From contig NC_089595.1 in assembly GCF_019320115.1 (NCBI RefSeq), positions 110,066,158 through 110,130,157 on the forward strand: a DNA stretch of 64,000 bases, read 5' to 3'. Source of the DNA: Miscanthus floridulus (lineage: Eukaryota; Streptophyta; Magnoliopsida; Poales; Poaceae). The notes beneath the pieces are model-generated. The model ran no database searches, was not told where the DNA came from, and was given only the letters and a program-made list of their open reading frames with translations. The translations under genes were made by a program, and so were the position numbers. Of this stretch, positions 12,178-23,617 are shown one piece after another (position 1 is the stretch's first letter; every line of letters starts with the position of its first letter).

Positions 12178-13662
12178 GTTGCAAAAGGTATTGGGAAATT
12201 TAAATTTTTGTCATCCTTGTGGATGGCACTCGTCCACTTGCCAACCTTGTTTTGACACCTATAAATTTGCCACATGAAAAGTAAAATGTGTTTTATTTTT
12301 GCCACTTTTGGCGACGTGGTACTCTAACTCACCCTTCTGGCGTAGAGAGAACATGGGAGATGAACTATTTTGTCCCTGTTTCCTTATCCTCTTGCGCGGG
12401 CCACTTGTCATCACCTTCCTCCCACTCCCACCTTCCATCCATGGCGGCGATGAAGCCGGCCTGGCACGGGGTGATGGAAGGTGGGACCACGAGCTGGAAG
12501 GTGGGCGCTTGAATTACCACAATGTATAGTTAAAAAAAACCAACACATGCCAAACCAAAGGAAAGTAATGCACTCCTGTTCGGTGTTGAATGTAAAACGG
12601 TAAGCAGTTGATCACTTGCCATTTAAGTATTTAACCATTGTTCAAGCCAAACGCCTAATGAGATGGGTAAAATGACCGTTTGAATAGTATAAATAGAAAC
12701 AAGGAATCACCGCATAACATTTAAATGATGTGTAAATAAATAGGCTTTGTTTACACTTTAGAGGAACAGTTCTCCTGCTACGACTACGCGCTGCGTTGAC
12801 AGGCCGAGAAGACATATGCACGTCCTGGTTCGATTCCACGAAGTGGCCGCGGGCACCTCAAAGTAGTAGAAGTAGGAAATAAGAACCCATGCGACACTGC
12901 GCGTCCTTTAATTTGGGTGCGCAAAATCAGGTCCCAATATGTCGACGCGCTCCGTGCCGCTTTCCCGTTGGGCGTGCAATTCAGTTCACCATGCGCATAT
13001 TCTTTTCGTGATGAAATGACTCCCAAATCCCAAATCCCAAATCCCACCCACTGGCCGCTGACCACCAGCTATTGGCTATTGGCTATTCCGGCGCCCGAAG
13101 AAAGAAAACTTTGCCACCGATCGTATTCGCACCGCTTTTTCGCATGCATCGCCGGCGTACTTTTTGACCACGTACGGCGTCCAGGCTTTTGCATTGGGTC
13201 GGAGCGATTCCGATCCCTCGCACAGTCGCACCCCATGCAGGCGCGCAGGTCCATCCTTCTGCTTCAATTCCCTCTCGTTTTCGGGACAGAGGCTGTCGCA
13301 GTCCACAAAGGTCAACACGCCTGAATGCCTGATCAGTCCCACTTTTGCTCGGAATCATCACCTTATATCTTCTTCCTTTTTGGTCTTTCTTTCATTCACG
13401 AATAATATGATAAAGCATCCTTGCAGTATCTCCTCGAGGGTCCTTTGCGCAGGATATATCTACCTTTTCGTTACTAGTAAATCCCAGATAGAATTGAACT
13501 ACGCTTCAGCGTTGGTCACGTGGTGAACGTCCACATACCAACAAGTATAATTTCTTTCCTTTTGCTATACTACTACTAAACCAGATGTAAGAGGAACAAC
13601 TTTCCTCCTTTATTCCTTTTTATACTCTTAACAAGCGAAATTAATAAATAACAACAATTGTG
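12178..13662. other. Intergenic, no recognised gene
   Basis: Mixed-composition DNA. Small direct repeats occur at 13020-13044 (three CCAAATC units) and 13071-13088 (three TATTGGC units). Short ORFs overlap on both strands at 12900-13360 without any domain I can name. A tRNA-like B-box (GGTTCGATTCC, 12827-12837) is present but its context is too weak to call a tRNA or SINE. Confidence 0.45.
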
Positions 13663-13892
13663 CCCCCTCTGTTCCAAATTATAAGTCATTCCAACTATCT
13701 TGAAGAGTCAAAGCATCTCAAGTTTGACCAAATTTATATGATAAAATAATAACATTTATTATACTAAATAAGTATCATTAGATTCTTCATTGGCTATAGT
13801 TTCATAGTATACATATTTGATGTTATAAATCTTTATAATTCCTTTTATAATTTTTGTTAAACACTTGAGATGTTTCGACGATCTGATATGAA
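13663..13892 (+). mobile_element. Stowaway-type MITE, right end lost
   Basis: CCCCCTCTGTTCCAAATTAT resembles the CTCCCTCCGTTCCAAAT terminus of grass Stowaway elements and is followed by the usual AGTTTGACCAAATTTAT interior. The opposite terminus is missing because the next MITE abuts at 13893. Confidence 0.7.
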
Positions 13893-13998
13893 GCCTGTTC
13901 GGTTGTTGGTTTCAGCCAGCCCAAATCAGCCAGCCAATAGTGTTTTCCTCTCATAACAAACCAGCACCGGCCAGCTCAAACCAACCAGCGAACATGCC
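13893..13998 (+). mobile_element. 106-bp MITE of the GCCTGTTCGGTTG / AACATGCC family
   Basis: Runs from GCCTGTTCGGTTG to CGAACATGCC. The interior has CCAGC/GCTGG boxes and a CTCTCA-type motif. Relatives lie at 25716, 53497, 57354 and 60492. It is non-coding and interrupts the Stowaway remnant to its left. Confidence 0.7.
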
Positions 13999-14353
13999 GA
14001 TTGTATAAGCTGTGGCTCGCAAAGGTGCTTCCATTCTTGCAAGGCAAAACACAGGACTGGCTACTGGCGTCTGGGGCGTCATGCACCAGCCAATCCTTGC
14101 AGTCGCATACAGTACTTGCATCAGTGGACAGCTCGTGCTCGTGCTCGTCTGCCGCAGCCGTAGACAGAGCACCGTACGTAGGACACATGGAGGCCACAGC
14201 CCACAGCAAGAACCTGCCCTGCAAAGGACGGACGGACGGGCGCTCCCCCTTTCCTTTCAAACCGTCGTTCCAGGCCACGCCATGTGATGGAGCGAGCAAT
14301 GGCAGGGCCCTGTATGGGCCCCCAGCTCCTCGACCAGGCGTAGCTTGGGTTTG

Positions 14354-14592
14354 GGCTGTGTTTAGTTCCAAAAAGTTTCCTAAAAAATGCTACAGTCGTT
14401 GTCACATCCAATCTTATGATATGTGTATAGAGCATTAAATGTAGACAAAAAAAAACTAATTGCACAGTTTGGTTAAAAATCCCGAGACGAACGTTTTGAG
14501 CCTAATTAGTCCATGATTGAACACTAATTGCCAAATAAAAACGAAAATGCTATAATAACAAAAATTTTCAAATTTCGCGAACTAAACGCAGC
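14354..14592 (+). mobile_element. Tourist-like MITE (PIF/Harbinger)
   Basis: Inverted termini GGCTGTGTTTAGTTCC and GAACTAAACGCAGC, with the typical interior TAATTGCACAGTTTGGTT and TTTTGAGCCTAATTAGTC. Flanking triplets are TTG on the left and TTC on the right, one change from the TTA duplication seen around its relative at 52274-52534. Confidence 0.75.
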
Positions 14593-15482
14593 TTCGGTGG
14601 CTCCGGAGTCTGGCCTTCTCTTCTCGGCTCCTCCTCTCGTTCCCTGCACTACACTCTTCTTCGCGCGCCAGGCGCGTGCAGCGGCCGTCAGAAAAAGCCG
14701 GGGCCCAAGCGCCGATTCAGTGAACGGTGAACCTTTCTTCCTGTTTCTCTCTTTTCTTCTGGTACTGGTACTACGCGGGACCAGATTTTACAGCCAGGCC
14801 TCACGCACAGCGCCATCAGGCCTGCCTTTCCGACCGCACATTCTTCTGTGACTGGGTGCGGTTATGGGTGCAGTGCAATCGAGTCGTGCTCGTCTCCATC
14901 CTCATCCTCGGCCGACTTTGAAATCGAACCAGAGACGGACACAGCCGCTAGCCCGCTACGCTACTGGATCACCCACCGGCCACCGGCCAGGGGACGAGAG
15001 GCATGGCCGCATCATCACCAGCCATGAGTTGGTAAAGCCACGAGACGACAAACCCGATCGAGGTTGCCACCACCACGCCGAGGCACGTACGGAGTACGCA
15101 CGCAAATAAATAAATAAATAAACTAAACCGTCCGTGGCGTCGCACGCCGGGACCGGGACCGGGATGGGGCCGGAAGACGCGAACCCGGAGGCAGACCCAA
15201 AGGCCGCCGGCTGGCCGGACGGAAGGGAAGGAAGAAAGGCCAAAAGGGGAGCGCGGGACGGACGAAACGAAACCTGTCGTGTCGCGCGCGGCAGGCAGCC
15301 AGCCAGCGCCGCGGCCTCTGGACCCGGCGGAAAGGCGAGCCGGGACGGGGACGGCGGGACCCCGATCCAACAAAGCTTTTAGAGTGTCGAGCGCCACTCC
15401 TACAAAGCCTGTGCGGCTGTGCCTGCCCCTCTCGGCCTTCTCCTGCCTCTTGCCACCTCGCTGTCTCGGTGATCAGTACCGG
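14593..15482. other. GC-rich upstream region of the isopentenyltransferase gene
   Basis: No coding sequence recognised despite long overlapping ORFs on both strands, which come from high GC. It includes an (AAAT)n tract at 15105-15121 and short repeats of GGGACCGGGACC near 15149-15162. Probably promoter-side DNA of the gene at 15895. Confidence 0.5.
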
Positions 15483-15490
15483 TATATATA
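15483..15490 (+). promoter_or_regulatory. Candidate TATA box for the isopentenyltransferase gene
   Basis: TATATATA follows a pyrimidine-rich stretch, about 405 bp before the start codon. I see no ATG between it and 15895, consistent with a long open leader. A weaker alternative, GCATAAATC near 15759-15767, lies closer to the gene; the sequence does not decide between them. Confidence 0.4.
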
Positions 15491-15894
15491 CACACAACGA
15501 GTCGACCAGGCAGGGGCAGTGGCACTGGCACGGCGCGTTGCCCCACGACCAGCGCCACCCCACCAGTTCGTCCAGCAGCAAGTGCAGGCGGCGGCGCGGC
15601 AGCGGCAGCGGCCGAGGAGGAGGGAATAGCCAGCCCAAGGGATTGAGATTTTGGGCGGCAGAAATACGGGGGAAAAGCCCTCGCGAAAACAACTGAGCTG
15701 GAAGAGAAAGGCGAGTCCAACTGGCGTGGCAGCCGTTCCGTCGTGCCCCGTCCACGCCGCATAAATCCCAACGAGGCAGCAGGCGCTGGCGCTGCTGCGT
15801 GTATCTCCTTGGCAAGAGACAACAACAACAAAAATCAAATCAATCACAAACACGGCGGTCGTAGGGCGGCTGATTCGGATCGGGCACTAGCTAC

Positions 15895-17052
15895 ATGACC
15901 ACCCTCCTCGCCAATAGGATCACTACGCTCGTGCGCGCTCCTCCCATGGCCGCCGTCGCGGGAGGGAGGAGGCCATTGCACCGGACCTTCGAGCACCCGC
16001 CGCCGCCGGAGGAGGAGGAGCACCAGCAGCGCGCGTGCCGCAGCAGGGGATCCTCATCCTCCTGCTCGGCTTCCTCTTCCTCCTCCTCCTCGTCGTCGGC
16101 TCCCGCCCGGGGCACGGGCACGGGGATGGTGGTGATCGTCGGCGCCACGGGCACCGGGAAGACCAAGCTGTCCATCGACGCCGCGGAGGCGGTCGGCGGG
16201 GAGGTGGTGAACGCGGATAAGATCCAGCTCTACGCCGGCCTCGAAGTCACCACCAACAAGGTGGCCCCCGCGGACCGCCGCGGCGTCCCGCACCACCTCC
16301 TCGGCGCCATCCGCCCCGACGCCGGCGAGCTCCCGCCCTCGACGTTCCGCTCCCTCGGTGCCGCCACGGCCGCCTCGATCGCCGCCCGGTGCCGCGTCCC
16401 CATCGTCGCCGGCGGGTCCAACTCCCTCATCCATGCCCTCCTCGCCGACCGCTTCGACGCCGCCGCCGCCGACCCGTTCTCCTCGTCGTCGCTGGGCCAC
16501 TACCGGCCCGCGCTCCGCTCCCCGTGCTGCCTCCTCTGGGTCCACGTCGACGACGCACTCCTCGCGGAGTACCTGGACCGGCGCGTGGACGACATGGTGG
16601 GCGGCGGCATGGTGGAGGAGCTCCGTGAGTACTTCGCCACGACCACCGCCGCGGAGCGCGCCGCGCACGCCGCCGGGCTGGGCAGGGCCATCGGCGTGCC
16701 CGAGCTGGGCGCCTACTTCGCGGGCCGCACCAGCTTCCGCGCCGCGATCGACGACATCAAGGCAAACACGCGGGACCTAGCGGCCGCGCAGGTGTCGAAG
16801 ATCCGCCGCATGACCGACGCCTGGGGCTGGCCCATCCAACGGCTCGACGCGTCCGACACCGTCCGCGCACGCCTCCAGGGCGCGGGCCCGGACGCGGAGT
16901 CGGCGTGCTGGGAGCGCGACGTGCGCGGGCCCGGGCTCGCCGCCATCCGGAGCTTCCTGCTGGAGCTGGACGGCGACAGCATCATCATCAATGGCAGCGC
17001 TGAGATGGAGGAGCCGCGGGTGCAATGCTGCGACGTGGCGGTGGTGGGGTGA
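15895..17052 (+). CDS. IPT: Adenylate isopentenyltransferase (cytokinin biosynthesis)
   Basis: An intact single-exon gene of 385 codons. The enzyme transfers the isopentenyl group of DMAPP to ADP/ATP, the first committed step of cytokinin synthesis, usually in plastids. After a Ser-rich, low-complexity N-terminus (poly-Ser at about residues 53-68), which could be a transit peptide, comes the P-loop GATGTGKT at 83-90 with Lys89. Next are NADKIQLYAGLEVTTNK at 106-122, GVPHHLLG at 130-137 and PIVAGGSNSLIHALL at 169-183, all hallmark blocks of plant IPTs. There is no C-terminal zinc finger, so it is the adenylate type and not the tRNA type. The ATG at 15895 is the first in the leader; an in-frame Met18 is an alternative start. 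Lack of introns is usual in this family. No frameshift or missing catalytic block is visible, so it should be functional. Which paralogue it is cannot be told without an alignment. Confidence 0.95.
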   Translation: MTTLLANRITTLVRAPPMAAVAGGRRPLHRTFEHPPPPEEEEHQQRACRSRGSSSSCSASSSSSSSSSAPARGTGTGMVVIVGATGTGKTKLSIDAAEAVGGEVVNADKIQLYAGLEVTTNKVAPADRRGVPHHLLGAIRPDAGELPPSTFRSLGAATAASIAARCRVPIVAGGSNSLIHALLADRFDAAAADPFSSSSLGHYRPALRSPCCLLWVHVDDALLAEYLDRRVDDMVGGGMVEELREYFATTTAAERAAHAAGLGRAIGVPELGAYFAGRTSFRAAIDDIKANTRDLAAAQVSKIRRMTDAWGWPIQRLDASDTVRARLQGAGPDAESACWERDVRGPGLAAIRSFLLELDGDSIIINGSAEMEEPRVQCCDVAVVG

Positions 17053-17602
17053 GCTCTGTCCTGCTGCTGTCACTTTTCCTGGCGGAGGCGCAAAAAGGGT
17101 GCGGGGGCCGGGGGGCTTTTGGATTCGAGGGTTTAGTCCGCCGATTTTGCAGCGTCCCGGCGGCGCCCTCTGCCGCTGACCGGTGGGGTCCGGCGAAGGG
17201 AACAGTGAGTGATACGGAGACATGAGAGACGAAGGTAGTGATCAGGGAGAAAAGGAAAGGCTTCTTGTTAGTGTTGATTAGTGTAGGCAGAGATAAGCAT
17301 TGCAAGGGAGGGAGAGGGACTGTGAATTCTTTGTTCCAGAGGTTGAGAGGGGTTTCTTTTCTTCGTTTTCCTTTATGGTTCGTCCGTTTCCTAACTGCAC
17401 CACTCACTGTATGTACTACTAATCCCCTAGACAGTTCAAATTTTGAAATATATACTTATGCAGTACAGCTGAGCCTGCTTCATTTGATCTTTTCGCACTG
17501 TTTGTCCTGTTCCCAGAGCGCATTCTGCATTTCCGTGTTTCGCCTTGAGCAAGGGGTTTGCGTCGCCGGCTCACCTGCTCCATCTATCTAGTAGCGCAAT
17601 CT

Positions 17603-17818
17603 GCTGCTCCAGTTTAAATTTAAAATGTAGCTACACTGTTCCTCTGGTCATCTCTGTAGTGACACTGTTCATCCAGAGCGGTTTTTCTCTCTTCTCTTTT
17701 TCTCTCTCACCAACGGCGCCGGAGCCAGAGAAGCTCGTTTTTTTTCTCCTCCGTCTCTAGCTCATGCGCGCTACAGTGTGGAAACAGAGCTGGTGGGAGC
17801 CTGGCCAAACACGCCCTT
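17603..17818 (+). mobile_element. hAT-type MITE remnant downstream of IPT
   Basis: Contains GGAGCC boxes and ends GGTGGGAGCCTGGCCAAACACGCCC, the TTTGGCCAAACA-type end of grass hAT MITEs. The left end is not clear. It lies about 550 bp past the IPT stop codon and may be near the transcript end. Confidence 0.4.
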
Positions 17819-18100
17819 AAAACGGGGGGTTAAAAGAAAGGTGACAGATGCCATGGTGGATGATGGTTTGGCAGGCTCTCTCCTTCAGGCAGGCGGTTAA
17901 AAAAAAAGTAATCGCTGGAGCCACGGCACGGAGGGATGATTGGATGGTAATCCCGCCATGCTGAGTGTGTGATTGCTGCTGATCAGGGGGAGTTGGGCGT
18001 GTGAGTTGGTGCCTGGTGTTCTTGCTGTGGCCAGCTAGGAAAACAGAGGGGCCGTTCGACTCCAGTTTCCTTGCTTCCTACTGCTGCTCTGCTACTGCCG

Positions 18101-18144
18101 CTTCTTTTTCTTCTTTCTTTTTCTTTTTCTTTTTTTCTTCTTCC
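18101..18144 (+). repeat. CTTTTT-rich simple sequence
   Basis: Pyrimidine tract of repeated TTCTTTTTC units, just left of the copia element insertion. Confidence 0.8.
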
Positions 18145-18192
18145 AGTTTTCTTGGTGTCTCAAAAGACAGTGCAGTGAACCAGTGGCGTACT

Positions 18193-18484
18193 TGTGAAAA
18201 TATTTGGAACGTGATGCCCTCTAAGGCTCATGGCTTCGTGTTAATATAACCAGGAAGAGCCTCTGGCATGGTGGTACAATTTGTACAACAAGAAGAAGCT
18301 AACTACTTTGGTAACTCTAGATTACATCACAAGATTATATTAATCAGAAGATACCTATCATATCTAACCGAAACCGTGATACTTGCCTTCACCCGCAATC
18401 TAAGCCTGAGCGCACAATCAATCTTCAGGAGATATCAATCAACCAGATATTGTGGTCATGTGATCCTATTGGATATTCTTAACA
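18193..18484 (-). repeat. 3' LTR of the copia element
   Basis: Direct-repeat partner of 22920-23211 with the same length. On the plus strand it runs TGTGAAAA to TTAACA. It is preceded by the target duplication GTACT. Confidence 0.95.
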
Positions 18485-18504
18485 TCCTCCTCAATCACAA
18501 CTTA

Positions 18505-21500
18505 TCAGCAACGTTGAGATTGTCTCATTTGCTTCTCTGGAAGAGGCTCAGTGAAGCCATCGGCGATCTGATCTGTAGTGTTGATGAATCTGATGTCTAG
18601 GCCCTCTACTGCAACTTGTTCGCGTACAAAATGAAAATCGATCTCTATATGCCTGGAGCGTGCATGAAATACAGGGTTAGCCGATAGGTACTTTGCGCCA
18701 AGATTATCACACCATAAACATGTTGCCAAAGGATGTGGAATACCTAACTCATCAAGTAATTTTTGTACCCACATTACCTCTGCAGTAGCATTGGCCAAAG
18801 ACTTGTATTCAGCTTCTGTACTTGATCTTGAAACCATAGGTTGTTTTCTTGCGCACCATGACACTAGGTTGCAACTTAGGAATACAGCGAAGCCGCCTGT
18901 AGATCGTCTGTCATTAGGGCAACCGGCCTAATCAACATCTGAAAAAGCACTTACAAGCAGAGTTAGATTTTCTAATTTTTAACCCTAGGCCGATTGTTCC
19001 TTGTACATATCTCAATATTCTCTTCACAGCTTTCCAATGAACGGTCGTCGACGAGTAAAGGAATTGACAAACTTTGTTGACCGAAAAAGACAGATCTGGT
19101 CGTGTGAGGGTGAAATACTGGAGAGCTCCAACAATGCTCCTGTATCTGGTTGAGTCCTCCACTCTTAACCGATTGCCACTAGTGACTGAAAGCTTTTCGG
19201 TAGTATTAAGGGGTGTTTTGACGGGTTTACACAACTGCATATTAACTCTCTTGAGGATATCAGAAGCATATCGTTCCTGTGTCAAAAGCAATTCACCTTT
19301 CTTTCTTTGAACCTGTATGCCAAGAAAATAGTAAAGGTTCCTGAGATCTTTGATTACGAATTCCTTCTCTAAATCTCAGAGAAGAGCATACACTACTTCC
19401 TGTGATGAACTGGCCACAATTGTATCATCAACATATACAAGCATAAAGATGGCATGATTTTCCTTTCCGATAAAAGAATAACGATGTGTCAGCTTTGAAG
19501 GGAACAAAGCCCAGACTCTGAAGTTTACCACACAACCTAGAATACCAGGCCCATGGTGCTTGTTTTAAACCATATAGGGATCTGTCAAGTTTGTATAAGT
19601 GATGTGGTTTGGTCTTATCTTCATAACCTGGCGGCCGTTTCATGTATACCTCTTCTTCAAGGAAACCATGCAAGAAAGCGTTCTGAACATCGAGTTGCCT
19701 CAAACACCAATCCTTAGACATAGCTAGAGAGAGCACAAGACAAATTGTGGCTACTTTCACAACAGGACTAAAAGTATCCTCATAATCAATGATGTATCGT
19801 TGTTTGAACCCCTTTGCTACTAGGCGTGCCTTATATCTGTCAATTTTTCCATCTGATCTTCTTTTGATTTTATAGACCCACTTGCAAACTATCACATTTT
19901 TACCTTTTTGAGGTGGAACTAGATGCCAAGTTTTATTCCTGATCAATGCATCAAATTCAACATCCATAGCACGCTTCCAATTATGATCGACTAAGGCATG
20001 TTGCACATCAATATGACCTTTAGTGGTGGCTGCTAACTGACCATATTGAATAGTTCCATCAGTGTAAATTTTTTGTTTGCGTATACCATATTGTAGACAT
20101 GTGGTGGGTCGCTGGAGAGCCGATGCTGCAGGCGATGTAGAAGATCCGGTGGGTTGATCTGTGGCTAGCCTAGAAGATCCGATGAGCAAAGATCTGGTGG
20201 GTTGATCTGTGGTTGGCGTAGAAGATCCGGCGAGCGGCGGACCCAAGGGAGTTTCCCCACCACTAGTCGAAATATCCTGTCCCCCTATCCGCGGAGCCAG
20301 GCGAGGCGAGTTCGAGACAGGTGGCACACGCGGAGAGGATGCCGGTGGAGCTGACGCGTTCGTCACGAGCGCAGGAGCTGACGCCGCTGGATCCAAGACC
20401 GATCATGTCGGCTCCGCAGTGGAAGGTGTAGGTGAATCTGCCTGGGGATTGCCGTCTGTTCCTGCCAAAACGGGAAATTGCTCGAGGAGCATGAAATGAC
20501 ACCCGTTCCCAGCCAGATTTAGTTCGTTTGACGCTAAATTTTTTTCATGTGCTGCACGCTTAGACATAGGGTTAGTATGCAGGGAATCATTATCAAAATG
20601 ATCTGAAGAATTATCGTCCCCAAAATCATGAGAAGGATTTATCAAAGTTGAAGGAAGGAGGAGAATTTCATATCGTAATCGAGCACCAGCGTTTGGGTGA
20701 AGTTTGGCGAAGGGGAAGGCATGTTCATCGAAGACCATGTCTTGGGAAATATAGACACGCCCTTCATTGACATCCAGACACTTGAACCCCTTGTGTATGT
20801 TACTGTATCCTAGGAAGACACAACATTTGGAGCAGAATTGCAACTTGCGAGCGTTATAAGGCCGTAGATTCGGCCAACATGTGCAGCCAAAAGTACGAAG
20901 AGAGGAGTAGTCTGGTGTTTGATGAAACAGACGTTCAAGAGGAGTTTGATTATTGATAATTTTACTAGGGAGGCGATTAATAAGATAGGTGGCAGTGATG
21001 AAAGCTTCATCCCAAAATTTTAAGGGCATATAAGCATGGCTAAAAGCAAAATACATACTTCAACAATATGACGATGTTTGCGTTCAGCAGAGCCATTTTG
21101 TTGATGTGCATAAGGGCATGAGACATGATGCGAGATGCCAATGCACTGAAAGAAGGCATTCAGCTTTTGATATTCCCCTCCCCAGTCAGTTTGCATAGCG
21201 AGAATTTTTCTATCAAATTGGCGTTCAACCATAGCTTGGAATTCATGAAATTTTTGAAAAACTTCAGATTTATGACGAAGCAAATAAATTCATGTAAACT
21301 TGCTGAAATCATCAATGAAGCTAACGTAATAACTATTTTTGCCAACAGAAGTGGGCGCAGGACCCCGTACATCAGAAAACACAAGTTCTAAAGGACTCAA
21401 TGAGATACTCGTGGATCTAGGATAGGGTAGCTGATGACTTTTGCCCTTTTGGCAAGCATCGCAAATAGTTTCTTTATTCAAATCGGCAATAAAGGGAATA

Positions 21501-21625
21501 CTATTTTTGCTAAGGACTTGCTGAACGACTACAAAAGAAGGGTGGCCGAGACGACTATGCCACCTAGACGAAGGAGACTTGACAGCACCAAACGCCCCTT
21601 TATTCGATGACGGCCTAGACTTCAA
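18505..21625 (-). pseudogene. copia pol relic: integrase, reverse transcriptase, RNase H
   Basis: Read on the minus strand. The integrase zinc module (SRWHSRLGHPS, then CDACQKGK) is at 21625-21450. The integrase core (FIDDFSKFT, TDWGGEYQ, PYAHQQNGSAERKHR) lies at about 21330-21060. Reverse transcriptase at 20000-19200 has [24 protein letters not shown] and [13 protein letters not shown], and the active site YVDD is encoded at 19424-19435. RNase H follows at 18864-18505 ([19 protein letters not shown]). The frame breaks just before YVDD, between integrase core and C-terminus, at several TAG/TAA codons and inside RNase H. Some catalytic residues persist but no continuous protein is possible. 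Confidence 0.9.
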
Positions 21626-22884
21626 CGGGTAGAGGCCGCCTTCACATTCCCCTCTAAGGATGGTTTTCTTCGTCGCCTGGTCCTTAATAAAAAATAGTTG
21701 GGATGATATTCAATAAAAGCATGGTTATCGGATGTAAGATGATGAACAGATGCAAGGCTTTTGTTAGCTTTAGGGACATAAAGAACATTGTTTAGGATGA
21801 GATTTTGATTTGGGGTACGAACAAAACTTCGACCAATTTGATTGATTCTCATACCTGCGCCATTAGCAACATGAACCTTGTCGTTTCCATGGTACTTGTC
21901 CCTCACGGTGAGCTTCTCCAGCTCTCCCATGATGTGGTCGGTAGCACCAGTGTCTGTGTACCAGTTGGTGTCGATCCCATATGACGCAGAAGAGGTAGAT
22001 CGGGATTGCTCTGGTGGGCCGGTGAAGGAAGCGTCAAAATGCTTAAAGCAGCGGAGTCCGGTGTGGCCCTCCTTGCCGTAGAGCTGGCAGATGGGTTTAT
22101 CGCCGTTGTAGTTCTGTCGGGGGCGCCCTTTGTTGTTGTTGCCACGGTTGTGGCTGCGCCTGCGTCCTCTGCCACCACCGCCATGGTTGAAACCACCACG
22201 GCCTCCACGTGTAGCCGTGTTAGCAGATGAACCAGATCCACCGTGCAGGAGATCCATCCATCGTTCCCAACTCACTAGCTGGGTGTAGAGCTCGCCCAAA
22301 GATAGTGGCTCTGTGCGCGCCACGACAACCGAGACAATCAGATTAAAATCCATGTCAAGTCCGGCTAGTACATAGGAGATGATCTCTTCATCTTCAAGAT
22401 GTTTGCTGGTGGCCGCCATGTCGTCAGCAAGAGATTTCATCTTGTTGAAGTAGTCGGCAATTATAGACGAGCCCTTCTGCGCTGTGGCCAACGTCATGCA
22501 CGTGTTGATGATACGGCCCCAAGACTGGGAAGCCGTCATCTCTGAGATCACTTTCTAGATCTCGGCCAATGTGGCGCAATTGGAGACTTGCACCTGGATC
22601 TCCTTGGAGATATTGGACAGCAGATAGTTAACGATCTGCTGGTCCTTCGCAACCCAAGTTTCATACTCAGGGTTGGGGATGAGCTCAGTCGGCTTATCGG
22701 TTGCCTTAGGGATCTGCTTCGCCGGCACCACAATGTCGAGCTCGAGATAGTACGCTATCTACGCACCGCGAAGAGCAGACAGCACCTGGGCGCTCCATAG
22801 GGGAAAATTTCCTTTGCCCAACTTCTCAGCGACGGGACAACCGATCAGAGAGAACGATTATTGAAGCGCGGAAGAGGAAGCCAT
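21622..22884 (-). pseudogene. copia gag-protease relic
   Basis: Begins at an ATG at 22884 on the minus strand (MASSSALQ then a stop) and continues as a gag protein (NFPLWSAQVLSALRG, NYLLSNISKEIQ, then the long frame 22551-21622). The Gly/Arg-rich stretch GGRGGFNHGGGGRGRRR precedes the zinc knuckle at about 22095-22050, read CQLYGKEGHTGLRC. The second Cys of the CCHC motif is Tyr, a TGC to TAC change of the kind left by methyl-cytosine deamination. The protease motif WYTDTGATDHI follows. At least two stop codons lie upstream of 22551. Confidence 0.9.
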
Positions 22885-22907
22885 CGAGAATATTGTGGAC
22901 TAACCTG

Positions 22908-22919
22908 GCTCTGATACCA
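22908..22919 (-). promoter_or_regulatory. Primer-binding site of the copia element
   Basis: The plus strand reads GCTCTGATACCA, the reverse complement of TGGTATCAGAGC, complementary to the 3' end of initiator tRNA-Met. It directly touches the 5' LTR at 22920. Confidence 0.9.
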
Positions 22920-23211
22920 TATGAAAATGGTTGGAACGTGATGCCCTCTCAGGCTCACGGCTTCATGTTAATATAGCCAAGAAGAGTCACTGATGTGGCG
23001 GTACAACTTGTACAACAAGAAGAAGCTAACTACTTTGGTAACTCTAGATTACATCACATGATTACATCAATAAGGAGATACATATCATATCTAACCGAAA
23101 CCGTGATACTTGTTTTCACCCGCAATCCAAGCCTGAGCGCACAATCAATCTTCAGAAGATATCAATCAACCAGATATTACGGTCATATGATCCTGTTGGA
23201 TATTCTTAACA
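22920..23211 (-). repeat. 5' LTR of the copia element
   Basis: Same 292-bp length as the 3' LTR. On the plus strand its first bases are TATGAAAA where the partner has TGTGAAAA, so one terminal dinucleotide is mutated. The target duplication GTACT follows at 23212-23216. Confidence 0.95.
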
Positions 23212-23216
23212 GTACT

Positions 23217-23617
23217 CCTACTAAAGTTCTCTTATTACTTTCTCGAACGAAAAGCATAACTCAATTAGACGATGAATCTAGAGGCAAGCTGGGTTTTTTA
23301 GCGATCATGTTCGTGGTTTCCCATTCTCGTGTCCCGCTTTCCAGTCTCATGCTGCTTCATTACATGCCTTTTGGATTGCCGTCGAATCTCATCACGTCAC
23401 GCTGCCCCACTACAATCTGCACTATTCCATGTTCCTTTTTTAAAAGTTTTTGCAAAGTCACTGCACAATCCGTATAGTTATCTTGGACCCGTGACTTTAA
23501 AAATCCATTAATTATCTTTTTTAAGAAAAATATCCATTTGGAACTCAGGAATTTTATGAGCATTATACAGTAATTTCGCAAAAAACAGTTCAAGTTCATT
23601 ATAAAACCATAGAATAG
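23217..23617. other. Intergenic, no recognised gene
   Basis: Mixed-composition DNA right of the copia insertion. Short ORFs only, no element ends seen. Confidence 0.5.

Larger units (their letters stand above)
18193..23211 (-). mobile_element. Complete but inactive Ty1/copia retrotransposon
   Basis: A 5,019-bp element read on the minus strand. It has two LTRs of equal length (292 bp) and a 5-bp target duplication GTACT on both sides (18188-18192 and 23212-23216). The primer-binding site is complementary to initiator tRNA-Met (TGGTATCAGAGC on the minus strand, 22908-22919), next to the 5' LTR. A purine tract (TTGAGGAGGA) precedes the 3' LTR. Gene order gag, protease, integrase, reverse transcriptase, RNase H is that of copia. 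Gag and pol carry stops and frameshifts. The two LTRs match at roughly nine in ten positions by eye, so insertion is not recent. The gag and protease style resembles the Retrofit/Hopscotch (Ale) group; that is a memory-based inference. Confidence 0.95.

Noticed and set aside
12780..12845. tRNA gene or tRNA-derived SINE suggested by the B-box GGTTCGATTCC
   Set aside because: The A-box side (around CTACGCGCTGCGTTG) is a poor match, no cloverleaf arms pair well, and no poly-T or A-rich tail with target duplication was seen.
15123..15853. Minus-strand ORFs up to 230 codons upstream of the isopentenyltransferase gene
   Set aside because: Low-complexity Arg/Pro-rich translations in GC-rich promoter-like DNA, overlapping in several frames. 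No domain.
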